A stretch of 64,000 nt of DNA, from the NCBI RefSeq assembly GCF_025961475.1, contig NZ_JAOQNS010000016.1, positions 23,651 to 87,650 on the forward strand, given 5' to 3'. This stretch comes from Rhodobium gokarnense. GTDB taxonomy: Bacteria > Pseudomonadota > Alphaproteobacteria > Rhizobiales > Rhodobiaceae. Below are positions 49,394 to 58,340 of the stretch, in pieces; the first letter of the stretch is position 1; every line of letters starts with the position of its first letter. The notes beneath the pieces are model-generated. The model saw only the letters and a program-made list of their open reading frames with translations. It had not been told where the DNA came from and ran no database searches. The position numbers were made by a program, and so were the translations under genes.

Positions 49394-50820
49394 ACGTCGT
49401 CGAAGCGGACGATGTCGTCCTCGCCGAGATAGGCGCCGGACTGCACCTCGATCAGATGCAGCGGCAGCTTGCCGGGATTTTCCAGCCGGTGCACCTCGCC
49501 CGCCGGGATATAGGTGGACTCGTTCTCGCCGAGTTGAAACGTGGTGTCGCCGCGGGTGACGAGCGCCGTTCCGGTGACGACGATCCAGTGCTCGGCCCGG
49601 TGATAGTGCTTCTGCAGCGACAGTTTCTCGCCGGGCCGCACAACGATGCGCTTGACCTGGAAGCGCTCGCCGCGGTCGATGCCGCGATAGCTGCCCCAGG
49701 GCCGGTGCACGGTGGTGTGCAGGTCGTGCTCGCCGCGGCCTTCGGCCTTCAGCCGCTCCACGATCGTTTTAACATCTTGCACCCGGTCCTTGTCGGCGAC
49801 AAGGACGGCGTCGTCATTGGCGACGACGACGACGTTGCTGAGGCCGACGACGGCGACCAGATGGTGGTCGGTGCGCACGAAATTGCCGCTCGCCTCGTGC
49901 TGCAGCACGTCGCCGAGGACGACATTGCCGTCGTCGTCCTTTTGGCCGATGTCCCAGAGCGCCGACCAGGCGCCGAGATCGTTCCAGCCCATGTCGACGG
50001 GCACGACGGCGGCTTGCGCCGTCTTTTCCATGACCGCGTAGTCGATCGAGTCGGACCGGGCTTCGGCAAACGCCGCCTCGTCGAGCCGGCAGAAGGTTAG
50101 ATCCCGGCGGCTCGCCTCGACCGCGTTCCTGCAGGCGGCGACCATCGCCGGGTCGTTGCGCTCCAGCTCGCCGAGGAAGGTGCGGGCGGAGAAGAGGAAG
50201 ATGCCGCTGTTCCAGAAATAGGAGCCTTCGGCGAGGTAGACGGCGGCCGTCTCCCGGTCGGGCTTTTCCACGAATCGATCGACGGCATAGACCTCGCCGC
50301 CGCCCTCAAGCGGCTCGCCGCGGCGGATATAGCCGTAGCCGGTCTCGGCCCGGTCGGGTGCGATGCCGAAGGTGACGAGGGCGCCACCCCGCGCGGCCTC
50401 TGCCGCGTGATCGACGGCGGCAAGGAATGCGGCCTCGTCGGCGATGACGTGGTCCGACGGGGCGATCAGCATCAGGGGGTCGCCGTCGCCCGCTTCGGCA
50501 AGCAGGTGGAGCGCTGCGACGGCCGCGGCCGGGGCGGTGTTGCGCCCGAACGGCTCCAGCACGATGGCCGCCGGCTCGGTGTCGATCTCGCGCATCTGCT
50601 CGGCGACCAGGAACCGGTGCTTTTCGTTGCAGATGACGAGCGGGGCGGAGAATCGGTCGCCGGACAGGCGGCTTGCCGTCTGCTGGATCAGCGTCGGGCC
50701 GCCGGAAAAGGACAGGAACTGCTTGGGATAGCCGGCGCGCGAGAGCGGCCAGAGGCGGCTGCCGGCGCCGCCGGAAAGGATCACCGTTGCAATCCGCTCT
50801 GCCGCGTGCGGGCCGGTCAC
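49354..50820 (-). CDS. manC: Mannose-1-phosphate guanylyltransferase / mannose-6-phosphate isomerase
   Basis: 488 residues from a GTG at 50820. Bifunctional type II PMI: the N-terminal GMP domain has VILSGGAGSRLWPLSRAGYPKQFLSF, FGRNTAPAAAVAALHLL, LIAPSDHVI and FVEKPDRETAAVYLAEGSYFWNSGIFLF. The C-terminal cupin holds PWGSYRGIDRGERFQVKRIVVRPGEKLSLQKHYHRAEHWIVVTGTA, with the metal-binding Gln-His-Glu set. Provides GDP-mannose for polysaccharide synthesis. No phosphomannomutase lies nearby. Convergent with the polymerase, overlapping by 40 bases. Confidence 0.95.
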   Translation of the reverse strand: MTGPHAAERIATVILSGGAGSRLWPLSRAGYPKQFLSFSGGPTLIQQTASRLSGDRFSAPLVICNEKHRFLVAEQMREIDTEPAAIVLEPFGRNTAPAAAVAALHLLAEAGDGDPLMLIAPSDHVIADEAAFLAAVDHAAEAARGGALVTFGIAPDRAETGYGYIRRGEPLEGGGEVYAVDRFVEKPDRETAAVYLAEGSYFWNSGIFLFSARTFLGELERNDPAMVAACRNAVEASRRDLTFCRLDEAAFAEARSDSIDYAVMEKTAQAAVVPVDMGWNDLGAWSALWDIGQKDDDGNVVLGDVLQHEASGNFVRTDHHLVAVVGLSNVVVVANDDAVLVADKDRVQDVKTIVERLKAEGRGEHDLHTTVHRPWGSYRGIDRGERFQVKRIVVRPGEKLSLQKHYHRAEHWIVVTGTALVTRGDTTFQLGENESTYIPAGEVHRLENPGKLPLHLIEVQSGAYLGEDDIVRFDDVYARDADEDRGDT

Positions 50821-50907
50821 GAGATCGCCCTCCCGTTGGCGGATATCCCGGCGCGCGTCGCCGGCGGACGGCTGATCGCGCAGTGGACGGCCGGGATCGA
50901 ATGATGG

Positions 50908-50981
50908 TCGGAGCGGAGGGATTTGAACCCCCGACCACTCGCCCCCCAGGCGAGTGCGCTACCAGACTGCGCCACGCTCCG
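50908..50981 (-). tRNA. tRNA-Pro (anticodon GGG)
   Basis: The minus strand folds as a complete cloverleaf of 74 bases without encoded CCA: acceptor CGGAGCG/CGCTCCG with discriminator A, D arm GCGC-AGTCTGGTA-GCGC, anticodon arm CTCGC-CTGGGGG-GCGAG, T arm GGGGG-TTCAAAT-CCCTC. The anticodon at positions 34-36 is GGG, hence Pro. The 3' end faces the EPS island. Confidence 0.97.
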
Positions 50982-51042
50982 ACAAGACGTATCTAGCCGC
51001 TGCAAAGCCGGGGTGCAAGGCCGTGTTTCCACCGCCGGCCGC

Positions 51043-51708
51043 TCACCGGGCCTGATCGAGGAGGCGCTTGATCTCCAGCAGCTCGAAAAGCGTCGCCTGC
51101 AGGCGGCGGACGTCGTCGCGCGACAGACGGGCGGCGGCGCCGTCCTCGTCGCGCTCACCGCGCAGGCGGCCCATGAGGCCGAATCCGCCCTTGCCCTCGG
51201 GACGCGCCGGCGCATCGCCGGGCCTCAAATCGCGCGGCAGATCCTCGTCGTCGAAGTCCATGCCATCGAGGGGGTCGGACGACGGCGCCACCCGGTCCAC
51301 TTCGGGCGCCTTTGGCGCTTCGGCCGCGACCTGGAGCCGGGGCGTCTCCTTCGCCGGCGCCGGCCTTTCGGGCTTGCGCGCTGCGGCGGGCGCGATTTCC
51401 GGCTCGCTCGGGCCGCCGACCGGCAGCGGCTCGGCATCGTCGTGCCAGGACTGCATGACGAATTTGATGCCCTGCTCGCGCAGGATTCGCTGCACGCCCT
51501 TGATCGTATAACCCTTGTCGTAGAGCAGATGGCGGATGCCGCGCAGGAGTTCGACGTCGTCGGGCCGGTAGTAGCGGCGGCCGCCGCCGCGCTTCATCGG
51601 CTTGATCTGCGAAAAGCGCGTCTCCCAGAAGCGCAGCACGTGCTGCGGCAGATCGAGATCGCCGGCAACCTCACTGATGGTGCGGAAAGCGTCGGGGCTT
51701 TTTTCCAC
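51043..51708 (-). CDS. MerR-family transcriptional regulator
   Basis: 221 residues from a GTG at 51708. The N-terminal winged HTH is clear: [71 protein letters not shown]. The middle is a disordered Pro/Ala/Glu stretch, and the C-terminal helix ([26 protein letters not shown]) may dimerise. No effector cysteines are obvious. This gene next to ihfA is a fixed pair in many Rhizobiales. Confidence 0.92.
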   Translation of the reverse strand: MEKSPDAFRTISEVAGDLDLPQHVLRFWETRFSQIKPMKRGGGRRYYRPDDVELLRGIRHLLYDKGYTIKGVQRILREQGIKFVMQSWHDDAEPLPVGGPSEPEIAPAAARKPERPAPAKETPRLQVAAEAPKAPEVDRVAPSSDPLDGMDFDDEDLPRDLRPGDAPARPEGKGGFGLMGRLRGERDEDGAAARLSRDDVRRLQATLFELLEIKRLLDQAR

Positions 51709-51769
51709 GGTCTCTCAACGCTGGATTGATTTTTCGCCAGGAGCCCGCCGGTCGCGACGGCCCGCGTCC

Positions 51770-52093
51770 TCAGTCCTTGTCGTCCGAATCGCCCTCGATC
51801 AGCGCCTCGTTGATCTTTTGTTTCAAGACGTTGCTCGGCTTGAACACCATCACGCGGCGGGGCGAGATCGGCACCTCCTCGCCCGTTTTCGGATTGCGGC
51901 CGATGCGCTCGCCCTTCGATCGGACGATGAACGACCCGAAAGACGACAGCTTCACCGGCTCCCCGTCGACAAGGTTGTCGGAGATTTCTTTCAGGACGAG
52001 TTCGACGAGCTCCGACGATTCTGTACGCGAGAGCCCGACCTTCTGATACACGGCCTCACACAGGTCGGCACGCGTGACAGTCTTTCCCCCCAT
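51770..52093 (-). CDS. ihfA: Integration host factor alpha subunit
   Basis: 107 residues. DNA-bending HU/IHF fold: [64 protein letters not shown] with the intercalating Pro (NPKTGE), and [19 protein letters not shown]. Acts as a nucleoid protein with IhfB, coded elsewhere. Followed by merR after 61 bases, preceded by fabH after 131 bases. Confidence 0.97.
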   Translation of the reverse strand: MGGKTVTRADLCEAVYQKVGLSRTESSELVELVLKEISDNLVDGEPVKLSSFGSFIVRSKGERIGRNPKTGEEVPISPRRVMVFKPSNVLKQKINEALIEGDSDDKD

Positions 52094-52224
52094 TGCGGTT
52101 CCCCGGGAAAATCGTTGATCTTATTGAAAACGCACGTTTTCAGTCGAGTTCGATACGGTATTGCGATGTCGCGCCACGGTCAACCGGCGCATTCGGTCAT
52201 TCAGTACCGAAAATTCAGGGAGCG

Positions 52225-53202
52225 TTACCAGCGAACCAGCGACGCCCCCCATGTGAAACCGCCGCCCATGGCCTCCAGGAGCACCAGGTCGCCTTGCTTG
52301 ATGCGCCCGTCGCGGACGGCGACGTCGAGGGCGAGCGGTATTGAGGCGGCCGAGGTGTTGCCGTGGCCTTCGACGGTGGTGACAACTTTCTCTGGCGCAA
52401 TATGCAGTTTTTTTGCGCTGGCGTCGATAATTCGGCGGTTTGCCTGATGTGGCACGAACCAGTCGAGATCTTCGGCGGTGACGTTTTCCGCCGCCAGCAC
52501 GGCCTCGATGACGTCGGCGATCATGCCCACCGCATGGCGGAAAACCTCCCGGCCTTCCATGCGCACATGGCCGACGGTCCCGGTCGAGGACGGCCCGCCG
52601 TCGACATAGAGCTTTTCCTTGTGGCGGCCGTCGGAGCGAAGCTGGCTCGACAGGACCCCGCGACCATCTGCTGCATCCCCCTCGGCGGCTTCCAGCACCA
52701 ATGCGCCGGCGCCGTCGCCGAACAGCACGCAGGTGGTGCGGTCCTCCCAGTCGAGGATACGGGAAAAGGTCTCCGCGCCGATGACCAGGGCGCGCGTCGA
52801 CATGCCGGAGCGGATATAGGCGTCGGCGGTGGCCAGCGCATAGACGAAGCCGGAGCAGACCGCCTGGACGTCGAAGGCAAAGCCCTCGGTGATGCCGAGC
52901 TTGGCCTGGACGGAGACGGCAGCGGCCGGAAAGGTGTTGTCGGGCGTGGAGGTCGCCAGCACGATCAGGTCGATCTCTTCCGGCGCCATGCCGGCGTGCT
53001 CGAGCGCGCGTCTTGCGGCGATATGGGCGAGATCGGACGTCCACTCGCCTTCGGCGGCGATATGGCGCTCCTTGATGCCCGTGCGCTGGGTGATCCACTC
53101 GTCGGAGGTGTCGACGAATTTTGCCAGATCGTCATTTGTCAGGGCCTTTTCCGGCAGATAGCTGCCACAGCCCTTCACGATCGAGCGACGCAAACCTTGC
53201 AT
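52225..53202 (-). CDS. fabH: 3-oxoacyl-ACP synthase III
   Basis: 325 residues. Condenses acetyl-CoA with malonyl-ACP to begin fatty-acid synthesis. The catalytic triad is Cys116 (AVCSGF), His252 (PHQANRR) and Asn282 (GHGNTSA). [35 protein letters not shown] is the standard start and [13 protein letters not shown] the standard end. It begins 9 bases after the plsX stop, so plsX-fabH are co-transcribed. Confidence 0.97.
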   Translation of the reverse strand: MQGLRRSIVKGCGSYLPEKALTNDDLAKFVDTSDEWITQRTGIKERHIAAEGEWTSDLAHIAARRALEHAGMAPEEIDLIVLATSTPDNTFPAAAVSVQAKLGITEGFAFDVQAVCSGFVYALATADAYIRSGMSTRALVIGAETFSRILDWEDRTTCVLFGDGAGALVLEAAEGDAADGRGVLSSQLRSDGRHKEKLYVDGGPSSTGTVGHVRMEGREVFRHAVGMIADVIEAVLAAENVTAEDLDWFVPHQANRRIIDASAKKLHIAPEKVVTTVEGHGNTSAASIPLALDVAVRDGRIKQGDLVLLEAMGGGFTWGASLVRW

Positions 53203-53211
53203 GCCTTGTTC

Positions 53212-54264
53212 CTATTGCTCGGCCGCGACCGCCGGGACGTCGCTCGTATGGTAACGATTGAGGTCGTTGACGATCTTTTGCAGCAAAGAGCTCCGTACCA
53301 TGTCGTAGCCGAGTTCGACGGCGCTGGCGAAACCGTCGGCGTCCGTGCCGCCGTGGCTCTTGATGACGATGCCGTTGAGGCCGAGGAAGATGCCGCCATT
53401 GCTGTTGCTGGGGTCCATCTTCTCGCGCAGATGCTCGAATGCGGACTTGGCGAGCAGATAGCCGAGGCGGGACATCCAGGTCCGTCGCATGGCCGACCTC
53501 AGATATTCGCCGATCTGGCGCGCCGTACCCTCGGCCATCTTCAGGGCGATGTTGCCGGAAAAGCCCTCGGTGACGACCACGTCGACGGTGCCGCGGCCGA
53601 CGTCGTCGCCTTCGACGAAGCCGCGGTAGTCGATCGACTTCATCTCGTGCTCGCGCAACATGCGGCCGGCGGCGCGGACCTCTTCCAGGCCCTTGACCTC
53701 TTCGACGCCGATATTCAGGAGGCCGACGCTCGGCCGCTCGATGCCGTAGAGCGCGCGCACCATCGCCCCGCCCATGACGGCGAAGTCGACGAGCAGCTTG
53801 GAATCGGCCCCGATGGTCGCGCCGACGTCGAGGACCACCGACTCACCGCGCATGGTCGGCCAGATGGCGGCGATCGCCGGGCGCTCGATATCGGCCAGCG
53901 TGTGCAGGCAGACCTTGGCCATGGCCATCAGCGCGCCGGTGTTGCCGGCCGACACGCAGACATCGGCCTCGCCGGTCTTGACCGCTTCGATCGCCTTCCA
54001 CATGGAGGAATGGCGCCGGCCGCGACGCAGCGCCTGGCTCGGCTTGTCGTCCATGCGCACGGTGATATCGCAATGGTGAAAGGTCGAGGCCTTGTCGACC
54101 TCGGGATGGGCATCGAGCAAGGGCCTGACGGCCGCTTCCTCGCCGAACATCACGAACCGCATGTCCGGCCGCCGGTGGAGCGCAATGGCCGCACCGCTGA
54201 TCACGGTCTGCGGGCCATCGTCCCCTCCCATGGCGTCGAGCGCAATCGTAATGGATCCAGTCAT
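53212..54264 (-). CDS. plsX: Phosphate acyltransferase
   Basis: 350 residues from the ATG at 54264 ([22 protein letters not shown]); a GTG 15 bases upstream is less likely. Makes acyl phosphate from acyl-ACP for phospholipid synthesis. Typical PlsX motifs: [80 protein letters not shown]. In the common yceD-rpmF-plsX-fabH order; rpmF is not between yceD and plsX here. Confidence 0.97.
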   Translation of the reverse strand: MTGSITIALDAMGGDDGPQTVISGAAIALHRRPDMRFVMFGEEAAVRPLLDAHPEVDKASTFHHCDITVRMDDKPSQALRRGRRHSSMWKAIEAVKTGEADVCVSAGNTGALMAMAKVCLHTLADIERPAIAAIWPTMRGESVVLDVGATIGADSKLLVDFAVMGGAMVRALYGIERPSVGLLNIGVEEVKGLEEVRAAGRMLREHEMKSIDYRGFVEGDDVGRGTVDVVVTEGFSGNIALKMAEGTARQIGEYLRSAMRRTWMSRLGYLLAKSAFEHLREKMDPSNSNGGIFLGLNGIVIKSHGGTDADGFASAVELGYDMVRSSLLQKIVNDLNRYHTSDVPAVAAEQ

Positions 54265-54438
54265 CGATGCGTCACACAAAGGCGGTCGGTTTATAGGGTT
54301 TCGGCCAGACTTGGCAGGCCGGAAGAGGCGCCGTCGGGCGCCGTTCCGTGGAAGGCCGACCCGGTTTCAGGCCGGGCGAAGATAACCTTTTCGCCCGCAG
54401 AGACAACCGCTTTCTCAAAAACGGCGGTGCGGGTCCGT

Positions 54439-55008
54439 CTAGGCGCCGTCGTTGGTTTTCAAGCCCTTGAGGGCGGCGAAAGGAGACGGCGGCGGATCGT
54501 TGCGGCCAGCCGTGTCGCCGGCCTCTTCCTCAGGCAAAAACGCTCCCTCCTTGCGCGGATAGGGATCGAGGCCGAGGGCGAAATGCTCCAGCACGAGGGC
54601 GCCGAGATCGATGCGGCCGTCCTCCAGAATCTCCGGCGGATCCTCGCCTTCCGGGTCGATATCGAGCTCTTCCTCGGGCTTGCGCCTTGCCGAATCCTCC
54701 GCCGGCAGGAAAACCAGGTCGACGTCCTCGTCGAGGTGCTGGGGGACCGGCTCCAGGGTGACGACGCAGGACTGCACGACGTCCGCCTCAAGCCGCCCCT
54801 TCACCGAGGCGCCGTTGCGCCGGAACGGCCTGACGGTCAGTTCGGCGGCGAAGGCATCGACGGCGACGATGCCGAAGGCCGCGGCAATTCGCGCAAGCGT
54901 TCCGGCGTCTGGCACGATGGCGACATTGGTGCCGTCGCGCGGCAGGGTCGCGACCTCGATCGTCTCCGGGATGAGGCCGTCGAGGGGATCGGTTTCGCTC
55001 TCTGTCAT
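54439..55008 (-). CDS. YceD/DUF177 family protein
   Basis: 189 residues. Family features: RPFRRNGASVKGRLEADVVQSCVVTLEPVPQHLDEDVDLVFLP, an acidic stretch (EEELDIDPEGEDPPEILEDGRIDLGALVLEHFALGLDPYPRKEGA) and the C-terminal NDPPPSPFAALKGLK. Linked in plants and bacteria to 23S rRNA accumulation. The ATG at 55008 overlaps the stop of the upstream gene by 4 bases, so the two are coupled. A gap of 174 bases without rpmF follows to plsX. Confidence 0.93.
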   Translation of the reverse strand: MTESETDPLDGLIPETIEVATLPRDGTNVAIVPDAGTLARIAAAFGIVAVDAFAAELTVRPFRRNGASVKGRLEADVVQSCVVTLEPVPQHLDEDVDLVFLPAEDSARRKPEEELDIDPEGEDPPEILEDGRIDLGALVLEHFALGLDPYPRKEGAFLPEEEAGDTAGRNDPPPSPFAALKGLKTNDGA

Positions 55009-55601
55009 GGGGTGTCCTCGACCTCGCCGGACGCCGCCTCCGCCGCGCCCCTGCCCTCGTCGGCATAGTCGGCCGGGTCCGGCCAGGCGATGCGGGCGCC
55101 GAGGACGTCGTCCACGGAGGCGGCGGCGAGCGCCCGTTGCGTGGCCCGGACATAGGCGGCGAGCGTTGCGGCGGCCGCCAGGTTGGCGGTGTCCGGAAAG
55201 ACGTTGCGGTCGATCACGGCGACGAGGTCCTCGGGCTGGTCGGCATCGTGGTCGAGGGCGCCGTCATAGGCGCCGAGGCGCCCGAAATAGGCCTTGGCCA
55301 TCTTCTTGATCTTTTTCGGCACCGACAGATCGCCGACGCCCATCTCGCGCAGCGTGCCGTCCATGTCGGTGAAGAACCGCTCCGACAGCTGCCGGCCCTT
55401 CTCGCGCGTTGCCGCGTCCTCGGACTTGAAGCGGTAGAGCACCAGAATGACGTGGAGGAGCAGCAATTCGAAGCGCCCGTTCAAAGTATCGGGCACCTCG
55501 TGGTCGGTATAGAGGGACGGCTGCCGCGCTTGCGCCATGATTGCCGCATAGAGCCCGTCAATCCGTGTGTCTTTCCTGCCGCCGAACAATCCCAGGATCA
55601 T
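55005..55601 (-). CDS. Ubiquinol-cytochrome c chaperone (CBP3 family)
   Basis: 198 residues from the ATG at 55601; a TTG at 55613 is possible. The Ubiq_cyt_C_chap domain is seen: LYAAIMAQARQPSLYTDHEVPDTLNGRFELLLLHVILVLYRF, RQLSERFFTDMDGTLREMGVGDLSVPKKIKKMAKAYFGRLGAYD. Helps assemble cytochrome b of the bc1 complex. Coupled to yceD. Divergent from bamE with a 122-base gap. Confidence 0.92.
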   Translation of the reverse strand: MILGLFGGRKDTRIDGLYAAIMAQARQPSLYTDHEVPDTLNGRFELLLLHVILVLYRFKSEDAATREKGRQLSERFFTDMDGTLREMGVGDLSVPKKIKKMAKAYFGRLGAYDGALDHDADQPEDLVAVIDRNVFPDTANLAAAATLAAYVRATQRALAAASVDDVLGARIAWPDPADYADEGRGAAEAASGEVEDTP

Positions 55602-55723
55602 CGCATTGATCAACCCGTTTCGATGAACGATATTGCGTCCTGACCTATCGCACGCTAGTCAGAAAGCCAATACGCCCCGGCAGGTCGCGGTGGCGCCGTC
55701 GAGTAACGGCCTGAAGGAGGCCA

Positions 55724-56227
55724 GTGACGTTGAAGTCCACTTTCGCTGACAAAACAAGACGCCGCAGCGCGCCCTTCCGTCGCGCGGTCGCCCTTGCCAT
55801 CGTGCTGGCCGGCGCCACGGCCCTTGGCGGCTGCTTCGGGCGGACCTACACGCATGGCTATGTGGTGACCCAGGAAACCCTCGACCAGGTGCCCATGGGC
55901 TCGAGCCGCGACCAGGTGCTGCTGACGCTCGGCACGCCCTCGGCGATCGGCCGCAGCGGCGGCGAGACCTTCTACTACATCTCCCAGACGCGCGAGCAGA
56001 TGTTCGAGTTCATGCAGCCGGAGGTCGTCGACCAGCGGGTGCTGGCGGTCTATTTCGACGACGAGAGCCGGGTCCGCGAGATCGGCAATTACGGCTTGAA
56101 GGACGGCAAGGTGTTCGACTTCATCACCCGCAAGACCCGCACCGGCGGCGCCGACTACGGCTTCCTGACCCAGGTGCTGCGCGGCGCCGGCAACCTGACG
56201 CCGGCGCAGGGACAGTTGCCGCAGTAG
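55724..56227 (+). CDS. bamE: Outer membrane assembly lipoprotein BamE (SmpA/OmlA)
   Basis: 167 residues from a GTG at 55724, supported by AAGGAGG 6 bases upstream. Lipobox LGGC with Cys37. The BamE fold follows: YTHGYVVTQETLDQVPMGSSRDQVLLTLGTPSAIGRSGGETFYYISQTRE. The helix-then-sheet order and the QVPMGSS...VLLTLGTPS signature are typical. Lipoprotein of the beta-barrel assembly machinery, outer membrane inner leaflet. Confidence 0.95.
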   Translation: MTLKSTFADKTRRRSAPFRRAVALAIVLAGATALGGCFGRTYTHGYVVTQETLDQVPMGSSRDQVLLTLGTPSAIGRSGGETFYYISQTREQMFEFMQPEVVDQRVLAVYFDDESRVREIGNYGLKDGKVFDFITRKTRTGGADYGFLTQVLRGAGNLTPAQGQLPQ

Positions 56228-56294
56228 CGGCGGGGCACTGCCGTCCTTTCGGAGCCTGCCGTGGCCCCTGTTCGGGCGCCACGGCAGAGATATC

Positions 56295-57002
56295 TCACCC
56301 AATTCGCTGCGGCCTGACCTCCCCCGCATGGAGGAAACAGGCTTTCGAAAAAGCCCCTGCCGGAATCGGGTTGGGAAGCCGAATGTCGTCGAGGCACGGC
56401 ACGGGTGAGCGCTCCGGCTCGAAAGATCGGTCGATCTGCGAGATGAAGCCCAGAATAACGCCGGTGCGGCGCGCGAACGCTTGCAGGACCGCGACCTGGC
56501 CAGCGAGCGGCGGCTTGCTCCGCTGCTGATCGAGGATCTGCAGGTAGTCGATGACGGCGACGGTCCCCGGTGGCGCCACCGACAGATGCCTGACGACGAA
56601 ATCGGCGCTGATCTCGTCCGAGGTCACGATCTCCGGCGCGTTTGCAGCACCCGTGCGGTCAAGCGACCGGATGCGCTCCATCGTTTCGCGTTCGGTGTAT
56701 TCCAGCGTGAAGAAGACGGCGCGCCTCCCATCGCGGACGGCGTCGAGCAGAAGCTGCAATCCGATGAGCGTCTTGCCGTGACCGGGCCGGGCACCGATCA
56801 GCAACATATCGCCGTCGGCGAGTCCCGGCAGCAGCGACGCGGCTGACGCGCTCCTCCCAAGACGGTGGGAAAGCAGGCTCCACGTCGCAAAGCCTTCCTT
56901 GCGCGCAATACGGTCCTGCGCTTCGTTCAGCGGGATATTTTCGTCGCGGGCCAGCAATCTGGCCCGGCGTTTCAACCGATAGATCGGTGCGGACAGTTGC
57001 AT
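56295..57002 (-). CDS. DnaB-like RecA-core ATPase with small N-terminal helical module
   Basis: 235 residues from the ATG at 57002, chosen for GGAGG 7 bases upstream (57010-57014). Residues 7-48 (LKRRARLLARDENIPLNEAQ, then DRIARKEGFATWSLLSHRL) are a short helical module. The RecA/DnaB-like core follows: Walker A IGARPGHGKT (Lys77), AVFFTLEYTERETMERI (DnaB-like motif H1a), Walker B VAVIDYLQIL and FISQIDRSFE (the DnaB Gln/switch motif). No DnaB N-terminal primase-binding domain and only half the usual length. Function unknown; not a replicative helicase. It may share a transcript with the next gene upstream. Confidence 0.78.
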   Translation of the reverse strand: MQLSAPIYRLKRRARLLARDENIPLNEAQDRIARKEGFATWSLLSHRLGRSASAASLLPGLADGDMLLIGARPGHGKTLIGLQLLLDAVRDGRRAVFFTLEYTERETMERIRSLDRTGAANAPEIVTSDEISADFVVRHLSVAPPGTVAVIDYLQILDQQRSKPPLAGQVAVLQAFARRTGVILGFISQIDRSFEPERSPVPCLDDIRLPNPIPAGAFSKACFLHAGEVRPQRIG

Positions 57003-57231
57003 CACGGAACCTCCGTTGCGAGCGGGAAACGCAACCCCTCCTTATGCGAACGCTCGAACAGGCGGTTCGATGATTTCTTATGCCCTGTATGTGCGATACT
57101 TCCCCGAGCGGAGGGAGGAGGCGCGGGCCAAGCCTTGTCCAAAACGCTATCGCGTGGCAGCGATTCCGGCAAGGCCGATGGCGGCGACGCAGACGCCGGT
57201 TTCTTGCCTGTGCATGCGGCGCCACCCGGGG

Positions 57232-57663
57232 TCAGGATCGTTCCTTTTCCGCGATCAGATGTGGTGTCCCGTCCGACGTCTTGCGGTGGCTGCGCCCGTT
57301 CACGTCGAGCGTTCCGCGGATGCGGTGGCGCCAGTTCGAAAAACTCTCGAACTGGACGGTATCGACCGGGCGGTCGAGCTTGATCTCCACGTGACGATGG
57401 TCCGCGGGACCCGAGAGGGCGATGATCTCGCCGCGATAGGCCTGGCCCAAGTAGTTGCCGGCAACCCGGTCGCCCAGGGCGAGTTCGGATGGCATGTTTC
57501 GCTGCGTTAGCCGGGCATGCAGGGTGTTCCAATCTCGCGCGCCCAGTTGCCGCGCCACGAGTTCAAGAGCCTTGGCATGGCTTACCGGGGTGCCGTCGGC
57601 TTGCAGAGCCTGCCGGAGCGCCTTGGCCTGTGCCTTGACCGCATCGAGTGACGGCTCAGCCAT
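57232..57663 (-). CDS. Glyoxalase-related N-terminal module protein
   Basis: 143 residues from the ATG at 57663, with GGAGG 6 bases upstream. Residues 10-52 (KAQAKALRQALQADGTPVSH, then AKALELVARQLGARDWNTLHARL) match the helical domain often found in front of glyoxalase-like proteins. The rest is beta-rich (LGDRVAGNYLGQAYRGEIIALSGPADHRHVEIKLDRPVDTVQFESFSNWRHRI), resembling a small barrel, with no glyoxalase metal residues seen. Function unknown. Precedes the RecA-core gene by 226 bases in the same direction. Confidence 0.72.
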   Translation of the reverse strand: MAEPSLDAVKAQAKALRQALQADGTPVSHAKALELVARQLGARDWNTLHARLTQRNMPSELALGDRVAGNYLGQAYRGEIIALSGPADHRHVEIKLDRPVDTVQFESFSNWRHRIRGTLDVNGRSHRKTSDGTPHLIAEKERS

Positions 57664-57943
57664 GCTGCCCTCCCTGCGTGCGGTGCGGCAGGGACAGCCG
57701 GCCGACCGGTCGGGTCGGAAAGCGGTTTTCAACGAAATTGGAAGCGCGTCCGACAGACATCGCTCACTCCTTTTCAGAGGCATTTCGCAACGGGAGGGGG
57801 CCTGCATTGTCCACCAGCGAAATGCTTCGAGGGTGAGATGTCGTCCTACTCCGGGCTTCACCGTGACTTACGTCCGCAGGCGGCAGGTGCCCGGCACCTT
57901 GTCGCCTCGATACAGCGAACGCGGTCTTGAAGCAACATGAGAG
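57664..57943. other. Intergenic gap, nothing evident
   Basis: 280 bases between the start of the module protein and the stop of the ArsR gene. It should contain the promoter of the module protein. No hairpin, repeat or gene that I can support. Confidence 0.4.
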
Positions 57944-58300
57944 TCAGACGCCGCTTCGGGTCGGGCCCTGCCCCGCCCTGATGTTCAGCGACTTTTCCAG
58001 CCAGTCGGCGTAGTCGCGCAAAGCTGCCTCGTTGCGCGAGCAGTAGGTCCATTTCTGCTGGCGCTTCGTTGCCAGGAATCCCGCGCGTTTCAGCAGTTCC
58101 ACATGGCGGCTCATGGTCGGCTGGCTGACGCCGAAATGCTCGGCGAGCAGCTGGACGCAGACGCCGGTCTTTGCCGGATCGGCCGATTCCTGATGGCCGA
58201 AATGGCGCGCCGGTTCGTCGAGCACGCGCAGCACTTCCATCCGCGTCTCGCTGGCCAGCGCCTTGATCTGGTCGTCCCGATTTGGCATATGTATCGTCAT
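57944..58300 (-). CDS. ArsR/SmtB-family transcriptional regulator
   Basis: 118 residues from the ATG at 58300 (or 58288). Winged HTH: DQIKALASETRMEVLRVLDEPARHF, VCVQLLAEHFGVSQPTMSRHVELLKRAGFLATKRQQKWTYCSRNE. No clear metal-binding Cys/His motif, although single Cys residues occur. Divergent from an alpha/beta hydrolase with about 40 bases between starts; a short palindrome TAGC-TAATGT-GCTA lies in that gap. Probably represses the hydrolase and itself. Confidence 0.9.
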   Translation of the reverse strand: MTIHMPNRDDQIKALASETRMEVLRVLDEPARHFGHQESADPAKTGVCVQLLAEHFGVSQPTMSRHVELLKRAGFLATKRQQKWTYCSRNEAALRDYADWLEKSLNIRAGQGPTRSGV

Positions 58301-58301
58301 A

Positions 58302-58315
58302 TAGCTAATGTGCTA
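58302..58315. promoter_or_regulatory. Candidate ArsR operator
   Basis: TAGCTAATGTGCTA, 4-bp arms with a 6-base centre, in the divergent gap between the ArsR gene and the hydrolase. Position fits autorepression; the arms are short, so support is modest. Confidence 0.35.
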
Positions 58316-58340
58316 AATGTCAATTCGAAAGGAGCGGATC

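Noticed and set aside
54265..54438. rpmF between yceD and plsX
   Set aside because: No zinc-ribbon L32 frame exists in the 174-base gap; rpmF must be elsewhere.
52363..55068. 901-codon plus-strand frame over fabH, plsX and yceD
   Set aside because: Shadow of three clear conserved genes on the opposite strand.
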